This document shows positions 21,701 through 33,700 of a DNA stretch of 64,000 nucleotides, piece by piece; positions within the stretch are counted from its first letter, which is position 1; the number at the start of each line of letters is the position of its first letter. The stretch lies in assembly GCF_030253575.1 (NCBI RefSeq), contig NC_080557.1, positions 48,591,501 through 48,655,500 on the forward strand. The letters run 5' to 3'. The notes under the pieces were generated by a model. It was given only the letters and a program-made list of their open reading frames with translations, had not been told where the DNA came from and ran no database searches. This stretch comes from Rhododendron vialii. Its lineage: Eukaryota; Streptophyta; Magnoliopsida; Ericales; Ericaceae. A program made the translations under genes and the position numbers.

Positions 21701-24700
21701 ACATGTAAAATTTCCTTGTGCCCCTGGCGTGTTGGACACGGATGATGGCAACCTTTTAGGTGTGTCGATGGTTCATATTGTTCTCTCTCTCTCTGTTGCA
21801 GGTGCTTAGGAGCAACGTACCATAGGTACAATTGCTTCAACGCACCTTCCTATTTAGCCTCCAAACAATTAATTCTTAAGCCTGCAGTGTTGATGCGAAG
21901 CCTAAATCCTGCCCCATGAACATAGGTTCTCGGGGCTATGAGACCAATCATTGTTGCAGTGCGTCCTAGCCTATGCTTACCCTTTTGACCGCGTTTTAGA
22001 GATGAAGTCAGAGCCCGGACTGTGGTGTTGTCCTTTATGAAGCAGTTAACCGTAAATGGTGCGCGCCATGGTGTAGGATCCCATTGCATTGTATGTACCT
22101 ACAAACGCTTGTTTAGATAGTCGTTATGTGACAAATTGATTTGATAAGTTCCATTCTCTGATTCATTGATACCTTTTCTCACTTCATTTGCAGATGTGTT
22201 GGTTTTATTGCAGTAGTTTGTAGCATATGTTATCTTTTTTTTCATCTCGTTGACTCCCCATTTCATTTTTGGTATTAACATAGTTTCTGTGCGTCTCTGT
22301 AGGTGGCAACTCCTGGTCGCCTTGAGGATCATCTGTCCAATACTAAAGGATTTTCTCTTCGTACTTTGAAATACTTGGTAGGATGTCTTTCTTTTGTGAT
22401 TTCCATGGTGGAATGGCTGTGAAATGTGCCAAATGCACTATTTTTCATGTTAGTATTTGTCATGCAGCTTTTGTTGCGATCTTCTTGTGTTACGCTAGGG
22501 AAGCATATAATAGTTACTTGCTGAAAATACCCGTTGTTCTCTTTTGCATAGGGCTCTAATCAAGCCGAGTATTGGCGTGTTCTAGCTCGGCCCGGTAAAA
22601 ATTGGCATGGCTCGAGCTCGAATTGAGCTAAGACAACTGGGTTTGAGCTCAGCTCGGCAAGTATTTACAAATCTTGAGTTCGGCTCGTTACAACTTGATC
22701 TTTGATAAAAGAGCTTGCTCGGCTGTTTCCTTTCCAGTTCAAAAAAACTCCTTTTAATCCAAAAAAAAAGGCACAAAATTCATTCTATCTCCTGAAATAC
22801 TTCTCAAAAACAAAAAGAAATGCCCACATCATACCAATTATACTATCGTGCCTACAAATCCACAGATCAAAAATTGGAAACCACCCATCTGAAAACCCCT
22901 TAACCAGAAACCACCTCTCTGAAAACCCACAAATCAGAAGATCCACAAAACCTACAAATCTTTTGCGCGATCTTTTCTGTTTTCTTCTCTCAAACCGAAG
23001 ACTCACCACAAATCAGTGGAGATCTGGTGGAGAAAGAGAGGTAGACAGAGAAAGAGTGAGAGATCTTATGGGAAAATGAGGAAGATCAACACCGTAGGTG
23101 GCTTGAGAGTGAGATCGGAGCCTGATGGGACCTAAGTGCGACAACTTGATTCGGGGTGGCCTGAGAGTGAGATTGACGAATGACGCTGATGCAAACCCAA
23201 AAACCCAAGGGCACCAAGTGTTGCACGTTGAATGTGATGCTCAAATGAGAGGGTAGGCGGACTTGATAAGCATTGTCATTGACCTTGCGCAAGACTTCAC
23301 AAGGACCCACTTTCCGATCGTTCAACTTCATGTAAGCACTGTGAGGATGCCTATCCTTCTCAAAATAACCCAAACAAGATCCCCTTCTTTGAACAAAACC
23401 TCCCTTTTGTGTGCATCAACGGCCGCCTTATAATTCGCATTAGACTTCTCAATGTTGAGCTTAACTTGAGAGTGGATATTCTTCATAAGCGTAGCCATAT
23501 GTTCCGCCTTGGAGTCTCTTCTTAAGAGTTGGCAAAGGAACGAGGTCAACCACACTAGAAGGTTTCAACCCGTAAATCGCTTCAAATGGGGACGCGTAGA
23601 TGGTGCGGTATAGAGAAGAATTGTAAGCAAACTCCGCCAAGGGAAAAATTCCATCCCAACTTTTTGGATGTTCACTAACTAAGCATCGCAACAAATTTCC
23701 AAGACTCCGGTTTACCATTTAAGCATCGCAACAAATTTCCAAGACTCCGGTTTACCATTTCCGTTTGACCATCGGTTTGAGGATGAAAGGAAGTACGAAA
23801 GCATAAGTTGGTACCAATCTTCTTCCACAAGGTCCTCCAAAAGCGGGCAAAAAACTTAGCATCTATATTGGAGACAATAGAAGTGGGACGCCATGGAACT
23901 TGTGGACCTCCTTGAAATTGAGATTGGCAATGTTAGTCGCATTTATAGTCTTCTTAAATCCACTACCACCATGATAGAATCACTCCGCCTTTGCGTAGGA
24001 GGAAGCCCTAAGACAAAATCCATACTCACGCATTTCCAAGGACTTTCCGGCACCGGTAAAGGCAAATACAATCCCGCATTAGTGGCTGTCCCCTTGCTCC
24101 GTTGGCATGTTTGGTACCTTTGCACATAGCCCCCCACATCTTTACTCATTCCCGGCCAATAGTATGCATCTCGAAGCAGCGCTAGAATCTTATTCTTGCC
24201 AAAATGACCCAACTTGTGACTTCGGCCAATAATTGCTCTCTTAAAGAGCATTTAAAGGACACACAACTTGAGTTCTTTGGAGAGAAATCCATCCTTCAAC
24301 ATGAAACATGGATCTGTAACCTTGTCACCCCTTTGCAAAACATCGATTATTTTACTAAAGTAAGGATCTTCGGCATAGAAAGTGCGAAATTCTTCAAACC
24401 CAACAACCTTTTTCTTCATTTCCACCAAGAGAGCCACTTTTCTACTCAAACCATCGGCCATTTGTTGAGAATCCCTGATTTGTGCCGCAAAGAGAATGTG
24501 AATTGTTGTAGATAAGTCACCCACTTGGTATGCCGTTTATTGAGGTGTTGTTGGCTATTGATGTACTTAAGAGCTTCATGATCGGAGTTGAGAACAAATT
24601 CCTTGTAGGCAAGGTAGTAACTCCAATGCTTGATGGCTTGGACAATGGCATAGAATTCCAAGTCATAAGTAGAGTGCTTGAGTTTAGCACTGTTCAACTT

Positions 24701-27700
24701 CTCGCTAAAGAAAGCAATTCCCACCCCCGAACCAATTCCCACCTTGGCTTAGGACTCCACCAATTCCCACCCCCGAAGCATCACAATCAAGTTCAAATTT
24801 TTTGTCAAAGTCGGGTAAGGCCAAGATAGGAGCTTCGATAAGTTTGGACTCAACAATTTGAAACTCTCGGCGGCTTCTTGGGACCTACGAAAATCTTTTG
24901 CTTGAGGCATTCGGTAAGAGGAGCCACGATACTACTAAAGTTGGCAATGAACCTCCGGTATAAAGTAGCTGACCCATGAAAACTCCTCACTTCATGAACA
25001 CTAGTAGGAGTTGGCCATTCCACAATGGCCTTAATCTTATCTTCATCCATGTGAACCCCTCTTGAAGACACAACATACCCCAAAAATACCACTTTATCAA
25101 CGGCAAAACTACACTTCTTCAAGTTTCCATAGAATTTCTCTCTTCTCAAGATTTCAAAGACTTGTCGGAGGTGGGATGAGTGATCTTTAAGACACCGACT
25201 ATACACCAAAATATCATCGAAGTACACAACTACACATATACCCAAGAAAGGTTGAAACATTTGAGTCATTACCTGCATAAAAGTGCTGTGAGCATTGGTA
25301 AGACCAAAAGGCATCACAGGCCATTCAGAGAGGCCATGAGGGTCTTGAAAGCCATTTTCCATTCATCTCCCGGGCGAACTCGAATTTGATGATAACCACT
25401 TCTTAGATCAATCTTTGAGAAGACCTTTGAACCGGCAAGACAATCCAACATATCATCTAGCCTTGGAATGGGAAAGCGGTACTTGATAGTGATCTTGTTG
25501 ATAGCTCTGCTATCCACACATTCTCTACGAACCATCCGTCTTCGGAGTCAAAAGAACTGGCACCACACAAGGGCTAAGGCTTGCCCTTATGTAGTCTTTT
25601 CTCTAGAAGATCCTTAACTTGCCTTTGAATCTCTTCCCTCCCCCTTGGAGACATTCTATACGCGGGTTTGTTCGGAAGGGGCTACCAAGTCAATACAATG
25701 TTGAATATCTCGCAAATGAGGCATTCGAGAGGCAACTCTTGAGGAAACACATCAAGGTACTCCTTCAAAAGTTTAGAAACGGCCTCAGGAACATCCGACA
25801 CACCTATATCCGCCATAGGAACCAACACTAGAACATATCCGGCTTCATGACTTTCCTTAAGAAATCATTTAGAAACAAGCAACGTAATGAGAGGAGGCTT
25901 TGTAGTCACCTTCTCCTTCATAGGTAACAAAGTGAATTGTCGCTTCTCCTTAAGGACGGTGTAGGTATTCTTCTTTCCATCATGGATGGAATGCCTCACA
26001 TATTGCCACGGGCGACCAAGTACCAAGCTTCATCTAATTACTTTTGCTGAATGGAGAAAGATACCAAGCATCTTTTAGTCAACTTGATTTCACTGTCCTT
26101 CTTGAACCAAGAAAGGATATAAGGATGGGGATGCTTCTCCAATTTGAGTTGTAACTTGTCTACTACCTCTTGAGAGACTACATTCTCATAACTTCCGCTA
26201 TCAATAATCATGTTGCAAATTCTACCGCCAACATTGGAAGTGGTGTAAAAGATATTGGTACGCAACCAATCTTCATTACTTGCATCCTTAGAAGTAAGGA
26301 GAGTTTTCTTGATCATCAATGCATAGCCTTCTTCCTCATTATCACCCCTAATTTCTTCACACGTCTTCGTCATAAATGGGAATATCATCCTCACAACCTT
26401 ACTCCGTTACTTCCTCAATGAAGAGTGCCTTGTTACGACCTCCAGAAGCCTTACAGCAATCCGAAGACTTGTCACCCGGTTCCCCACACTTGAAGCACTT
26501 AAAACCTCCACTTTGGAATTGATTTCGAGTGGTTGAAGCACCAGATTGAAGCTGATTTTGAGCAGGTATTGAAGCCTTATCCACTCGGTTTTGAGTACCA
26601 ATCCCAGAAGAAGCACATTGGCTATCATTAGAGGAAGAACCACCCCTAGAATAGAAGTTAAAGGGCTGCCCAGACTTGGAACTGCCTTGATATTGTTGCT
26701 CAGATCTCGAAAACTTCCTCTTTTCTTGATTTTCGGCCACAAGACCCGATTGTAAGCTTCCGAAACCGTCCACAAAGTTTGCATAGCAAGGGCATCTTGG
26801 ATTGTGGTTGTCAACCCACTTATGTACCTTGCAACCATTTGATCTTCACTTTCATTCAAATCAACTCTAGCAACAAGTTAATGGAAAGCCTCCGTGTACT
26901 CATCAACACTTTCAACTTGTTTGAGATTATGCAAATTCTTATAGGGGTTTTGCATATAGTTGAAAGGCAAGAATTGCTCATTGAGTTTCTTCATTTTCTC
27001 CCATTCTCTAATCTTTCCATTTCCTCTTCGTAACCTAGTTCCTTGCAATTACTCCCACCAAGCGGAAGCTCTTCCTTTGAGATGGATAGCCACTAACTTC
27101 ACCTTCTTCTACTCTAAGACATCTCCATAATCAAACACTCTTTCAACGGTATTCATCCAATCAACAAATTCATCCAGGTTAAGACTTCCATTGAACTCAG
27201 AGAGTTCAATCTTAATGTTCTTCTCCCACTTATAGGGAGAGTGAGTGGAAGTTGGCCTACGCCAATTCGGATCACCAAACAGGTTGTCAAAGTGATATGT
27301 GAGTCATCAGACCCTCCACTACCCGCACGCGACACATGCATCCTTTGCACCATTGCCGTTAGGGTAGCAACTTGTTGTTTTAACTCTTCAATCTCATGGT
27401 TTTGGTTGCCAAACTCATTATCTTCACCATTATTCACCACAAATTCTCTACCTCCTCTCCTACCTCTAGCCCGATAAGCCATTACAACACCACAATCAAC
27501 TCCAAAACAAGCAAATCAACCCACAAATCAACAAAATCCACTCACAGTCAACTCAGCCACCAAACCACCACAAATTGCAAGAAATCACAGAAAATAAAAC
27601 AAGACTACCCCAGCTGAAATTGAACCAAAAAACGCAGATACAAGTGCCAAAAGAGTAGTTCGGAAGCCTTTACCTCTGTTTTGTGGGTCGAAATGGACTA

Positions 27701-30700
27701 ATCGATTGGTTCAAGCTCAGTCGAAGGCTGTTTGAGCCTCAATCGAAGGGTTCGAACACTGTAGAGGCATTTCGCAAGTCTAGGGAACTATTCCAAGCTT
27801 AGTTGCAGGACCCTTCAACTATGCCCACGTTTCTTCGACGGAAACGCGTTTCCGCGTTCCCGTCGAAGGAAACTCCAAGAAACCCGTCCCAATGACGACG
27901 GGAACTCGTTCCTTACCTATACGGGAACTTACACCCAAAAAACGGTTGAGAGACTTACGATTCAAGTTGCAATTGGTACCTTTAAAGTTGTTTTGATCTT
28001 GTTAGTGAGCACATCTGATATTAACCTTCTAGAGTCATATTAATGCCCTTAACTTTTATGCCTACTTAATATGCACAAAGAGCTCTATTGTGTAATCATG
28101 TGCTACAATAAAAATGTTGAAATATAACTAGAAACTTATAATTTTAATAGTAATATTTTATGTGGTAGAATAATATTTTTATATTGACATTTAACAATAT
28201 AAAATTCCAAAATATATTTATAATTTTAATAATTTTGCCTAACCGCTCCCAATGGCGCTCCCACACTTCTGTGATCATCCGCTCCCCCGCTCCCGCTCCC
28301 GCTCCCGCTCCCGCTCCCGCTCCCGCTTCGTGTAACTAAGATTCCAAGCCCCAAAATGGCTGGATCGAGGTCGAATAAGGCTGGGTCAAGTGCGAATTAC
28401 CTGTGGAGGTCCGAATCAGGTAGATCTATACTCGAAATGTTGAGAAAAGGCTAGGTCAAGCTCGGAATCACCTGTTGAGGTCCGAAAAAAGTAGATCTAC
28501 ACTCAGTTTTGCATTTCGAGCATGACCGAAGGTTTTGGGGTTGAAAAGTGTGGGGAAAAATGGACTAAATAGCTCCGAAAATGGTCAAAAAGTGGATTTT
28601 AAGTGTCAAAATCAAGTTTTAGGGCCTTGGGTTGCGTAGGTCTAGAGATTTCGAAGGATTAGGGGCTCCGGCGAAGTTTTCTGGCGCCGAATTAGGGTTT
28701 CGGTGAGGTTTAGGTTTCCGGCAAAATGAACGGTTGGGACCGTGCCTAGATGCTCTGATACCAAATGATGCAAACCCAAATACCCATAGATAATGCTGAG
28801 AGAGAGACTCCCAAAAGGGTTACAAAAGAGACTAAGCTCTTGATTGATAATTGTTCAAATTTCAAAATGATAAAAGCTACCAAATGAAAGGATTCCAACA
28901 CATATTTATAGACCCAATACAAAAGACATAAATCCCCTTACTACATATTACATAAGACGTCGAAAGTGGACGAACAATGGTAGGTGGTGGCCGGAGAGTG
29001 AGACCGGAGACCAGCGACGTTGGCTTGGGGTAGAGCGACAACTTGAGAGTGAGGTCGCCTCCCTCTTGCTCTTTCTTCCTTAGTAACGGTGGAAACAAAA
29101 CAATACAGACATAGAATAAGGGAAACCCCTAAAATCTACAAATCTATAGTCCGGCTCGCGAGTCGGTTCGTGCCGAGCCTTAGAGAGCTTGAGCTCGGCT
29201 CATTTGTTAAACAAGCTATAAAAACTAGCTGGAGCTCGTTCATGAACACCTCGAGTCGAGCTGTTACTGAGCTTAGCCAGCTTGCGAACAACTCGGTTCG
29301 CATGGTGGTGCATTTCGATTATCTGTTTTAGATTTCCTTCACGGACCATGTTTTTTGACCCATTAATGGAAGAAATGAGGGAGACTTGATGCATATACCT
29401 AATTTCATGATGTTATGAGTTGTACTTGAAGTCAATAAGAATCTTAAATTTATTGTAGTTGTTCCACTTGATTCGAATTATGTAGTCTATAAAAGCGTGG
29501 AATTGGTGGCTTACCTGCCACCACAAATGATGTGTGACATGAATGTCTGTGCCTGGAAAGGTGGCATATGCATGCAATCAAAATGTCAAAGGGAATCAAA
29601 TATTCAAAGAAATGAGCAAAATCCCATTCAAGGAGATAAACTCCAAAGGGTAGAGAGAAACTATGTCTCAATCAATATATTCAATATTCTTAATAATCAA
29701 AAGCTACCTAAATGAAAGACCAACGTACCTATTTATAGACTCAAGATTCTAATAACACTAAGGACACTAAAATGACATAAGTACCCTCAAAGCTACTGCA
29801 TCGTACACTTTGTCCTCAAGTTGGACACAAGACACAAGACAACTTATGAAGAAAACATAGAACTATTTATTATGCAGCTCTAAAGTAGGCATGTGGCTGC
29901 ATTTCCTTGATCCATGTCACCCTCATCACAACCAATCTTCAATATGAGCTTCTTCTTGTATACATCCACCGCGGCCATACTTAGGTGTGAATAAGCAATC
30001 CATTTGGCATGTCTTCGGTACAACAAAACACCATTAAAAGATCTCCGAACACATACTCCCAAAATATACTTAGACCAATCATCATTCAAAGATTTAATAA
30101 CGTGCACCACATCATACCCAAGACTTACTCAAGTGAACACCATACCCAAGGGGTCTTCAAATTGTCTCATGAGTGCTTCCGCTTCTTTTGGTGAAGTCCA
30201 AGGGATGGGTGTGGAGAGAATGTTGGCTTGAGGACCAATGTACCACAAACTTGAACATCTTGCAAATGAGACACCCCTATGAGGCAAAACTTGGAAGCAA
30301 TCCTTGGTCTTTGGTTCAACTAACTCTTCATCAAATAGTGGAGCTTCCAAATCATTCCCATAATCATCAAGTAGAGTGTCTTGTACCAAAGGCAACTTGA
30401 AAGTCAAGTCTTGAGAGCAATCTTCAATCTCAAGGTCACGACTTCCCTCTTCTCCATAACCTTCCGCCAAAACTTCCTCACTATCTTGTCTAGGCCAAAG
30501 AAAACTTTCCTTGACAATATCAACAAGTCTTCCCTCTTCACTATCAATGTTGAACTCCTCATTAGGATACTCATCGAACACAGGAACATCTTCAAAATCA
30601 CCTCCAAAATTTTCATTTGGATATTCATAAAAAATTGGAACATTAGTGTACTCATAATCATCATTACAACTTGGTTCTTTCACCTCCTTGACAGAGAGAG

Positions 30701-33700
30701 CATCAAGAACGGGCTCACAAGCCTTTTCACCAACTTTCAACTCATGAAATGGTTCTCCAAGCTTGAAGCATTTGAATATTCCACTAGGTGACGGATTTCT
30801 AGCCTCCAAGGTGCCGATTAAAGTTTGATTTTCAGTGGGGACAGCCCCTAAAGACTTGCTCTTACCAAAACTAGTCAAGGAATCGACATTGGGATGTTGT
30901 TGAATGGTAAGAATTCCTCCTTGAGCTTCTTCTTCATCTTACCCCACTCCCTAATTCTTTCTTTGCCTATCCTTTGGCGACTAACTAACTTTGAGTTGTG
31001 TCCACCAATCCGAAGCTGTCCCCTTAAGGCGAGTAGATGCTAGCTTCACCTTCATTTCTTCGGTAAAATAACAGTATTCGAAAACACTCTCAATAGTGTT
31101 CAACCAACCAATGAACTCTAGTGGGCTTCCACAAAATTTGAGAAGTTCATTATCAACATCGTTTACCGATGTGTATTCAAATCTAACCAAATTTGCTCTA
31201 CGCCAATGCGGAGCACCATAACAATTTTCCAATGAAATAGAATTCTTCCTTTTGGTTGGACGTTGCAAACGCTGTACCTTGTCATATAAGGTAGCAACTT
31301 GTTCACTCAACTCTTTAATCTCATTCCGATTTGATTTGAATTGCCATGGTTCTAACCATCACCATCATTCACCATGAATGCTCTACCTCCACTTCCTCTC
31401 CTACCTCTGCCTTGATAAGCCATTACCACACCAACAATTCACTACAAACAAGCAAAGGAACCCTCAAAATAATCTCACCCAATCAACTCGAGCAAACAAC
31501 ACGGACTCTGCGAGTTATGAGTCAACACAAGAGTGAGTCAACTCGATAACAACGAACAAAGATCGACCAACAAGTCGAGTTCGGATTTTCAGCAACCTCA
31601 ATCCATGACATCAAACCAGCAAATTAACCAACAAACAACCCATATTCTGCCCAAATACAAACTAAAATCGCGCTAATCAATTCTGAAAATCGAAAATCCT
31701 GCCTGTTCGAGTGTTCGCGAGCCACAAATGGGGTCAGAATCTTCGAATCGATCTCCTAGAGCCTCGATTATGGTCCATGCAGCCCCAGTACGTTCGATTA
31801 AGCTTCGATTTAGAGTTTCTTACAACAGAGTAGCTTGAAATGGGTAAAAAATGACTGGGTCAAGCTTGGACATCACAAAGGAGCCTCGAAACAATATCTG
31901 GGTCCGAAATTGTAATTCGAGCCTCGAAAATGGCTGGGTCACATTTGAAACTGGAAATTGAAGGTCGATTAGGGGCTGGGTCAGCTCGAAATTAACCAAC
32001 GAGACCCTTCCAAGGTCTGCCGAGCCTCGAACAGGTCTGGGTCTCCCTCGAAATGAGCAAACGAGCGTCGAAATGGCTGCAGAAGGCTGGATCGAGTGGT
32101 GTTCAGGTACGAAAACACGTTGATAGCTCTAGATCTGAAGTTCTATGGCTCGTTTTGGTTCGAAAATCACAAGGACAGGTGGGAAATAGGATTTTGAATA
32201 CTAGGTCAAGGTCGAATAGCCTTAATCGAGAATCAGTCGAGTGTGAAATCAGCTGGAAGTTGTTTTCGGTTGGCTGAACAGTGAAATCAGGTCCGAAATT
32301 GGTAAATTCGTGGGCGTTTAGGGTCGGAATCAAAAGATGGGCTCTTGGGTTGAGTAGATCTGCAAATTATGAGTGAAATGGTGTCTCCGGCGAGATTTTC
32401 CGGTGCCGTCTTAGGGTTTCGTTGAGGTTCCCGGCAAGGATTATGATTCCGGCGAGATAGGTGCGAGATGAGTGGTCAGGATCTGAGCTCAGGTGCTCTG
32501 ATACCAAATGATGCAATCAAAATGTCAGAGGGAATCAAAGATTCAAAGAAATGAGCAAAATTCCATTCAAGGGGATAAACCCCAAAGGGTAGAGAGAGAA
32601 ACTATGTCTCAATCAATATATTCAATATTCTTAATAATCAAAAGCTACCCAAATGAAAGGCCAACACTCTTATTTATAGTCTCAAGACCCTAATAACACT
32701 GAGGACACTAAAATGTCATAAGTGCGCTCAAAGCTACTGCATCACATATGCTGATAATGTGCCTGAAAGGTGGCATATGCTTATAATGTTCGGCATGATG
32801 GACGAACGCAAACCCTTTTGCTGAGGAAGTGTACTGCACTTATTCTTCGGTGTGGTTAAATACATTGTATGTTTGACAGGTATTAGATGAAGCAGATAGG
32901 TTGCTGAATGAGGATTTTGAGAAAGCAATTGATAAGATTTTGGAAGCTATTCCTCGCGAGCGGAAGACATATTTATTCTCTGCTACTATGACAAAAAAGG
33001 TAAATATTTAAGTATTTTTTTCCATGTTCTCAAAAGGGAGTATTTTGTTTTACGAGTTCATTGAACAATATTGCCATGTAATTCGAAGAATTTGTGATAG
33101 ATCTATTGCCTGTCATTTTTCTAACTGATTTTGCTTTTATTTATCTTCATGGTTGAATAAAAATGTTGGGAGTTGCTAACTGCTGTTAGTATCTTATGTC
33201 TAGTTCTTTTGTCATCCGATTGGTAGCTCTGACTCTTCATCCAATGCATTCACAACTTGTCACGGTTTTTTTCGAGCTATCAACCCTTTGTAACTTTTGT
33301 GTGAAACTCAGAGTTTGGATATGTGATTTCCAGAATAACGGAGAGTTACCTTAAGGGTATTTGATGCTTAGTTAGCTGGACATAATCTGCCAGTAGACTT
33401 TAGCCCCATTTGCTAGCACTTATAAGCCAACTTATTTAGCTTATTTGCTTAAAAAAATGTAAATGAGTGGTGGTTGGTATCCATTATGAGTAATCCTTTA
33501 TTTAGCTTTTCCAGCTTATTTGACCAAAAAAAAGTGAGATTATTTTAAGCTCCACTTTGTAGCTTTTTTCAGCTCATTTGAAGTTGTAAAAATACATTTT
33601 CCAGAAAAGAACTTAATTCAAGAGTGTTTCTATAGAATGATTACGGTTAATCTATACATTTACTTGATAATAAGCTATCTACAACTTTATTTAACAAATG

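Larger units (their letters stand above)
23187..28985 (-). mobile_element. Decayed Ty3/gypsy LTR retrotransposon in a helicase intron
   Basis: The order on the minus strand is LTR, primer-binding site, gag, protease, reverse transcriptase, RNase H, integrase. This order (integrase last) defines Ty3/gypsy. The PBS TGGTATCAGAGC (initiator-Met tRNA type) is at plus-strand 28753-28764, next to LTR tip TGATGCAAACCCAAATACCC (28766 on). At the other end only about 20 bases of the LTR tip survive (23187), fused to the end of the integrase frame, so the 3' LTR is mostly deleted. Many frameshifts and stops show that it is dead. A small hAT-like element (27798-28340) sits between PBS and gag. The right border (about 28985-29060) is uncertain and I found no convincing target duplication. 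Confidence 0.82.
29570..32744 (-). mobile_element. Gag-only LTR retrotransposon (TR-GAG-like), element A
   Basis: Left LTR 29570-29803 and right LTR 32509-32744, about 235 bp each, clearly homologous and not identical. Flanks CATAT (29565-29569 and 32745-32749) form a 5-bp target duplication. The left outer tip reads GC where the right copy has TG. The PBS TGGTATCAGAGC on the minus strand (32495-32506) is just inside the right LTR, so the element runs antisense to the helicase. It encodes a gag-like region and a separate acidic protein but no protease, reverse transcriptase or integrase. Its LTR tips, PBS and inner flank match the gypsy element and element B, so it was probably mobilised by a gypsy relative. 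Confidence 0.85.

Noticed and set aside
23086-23186. Extension of the gypsy integrase frame past the LTR tip
   Set aside because: After FNVQHLVP the frame enters the remnant LTR tip and flanking sequence, so the last residues are not protein of the element.
29570-32744. Reading element A as a full autonomous retrotransposon
   Set aside because: No protease, reverse transcriptase or integrase motif is found in any frame between its LTRs.
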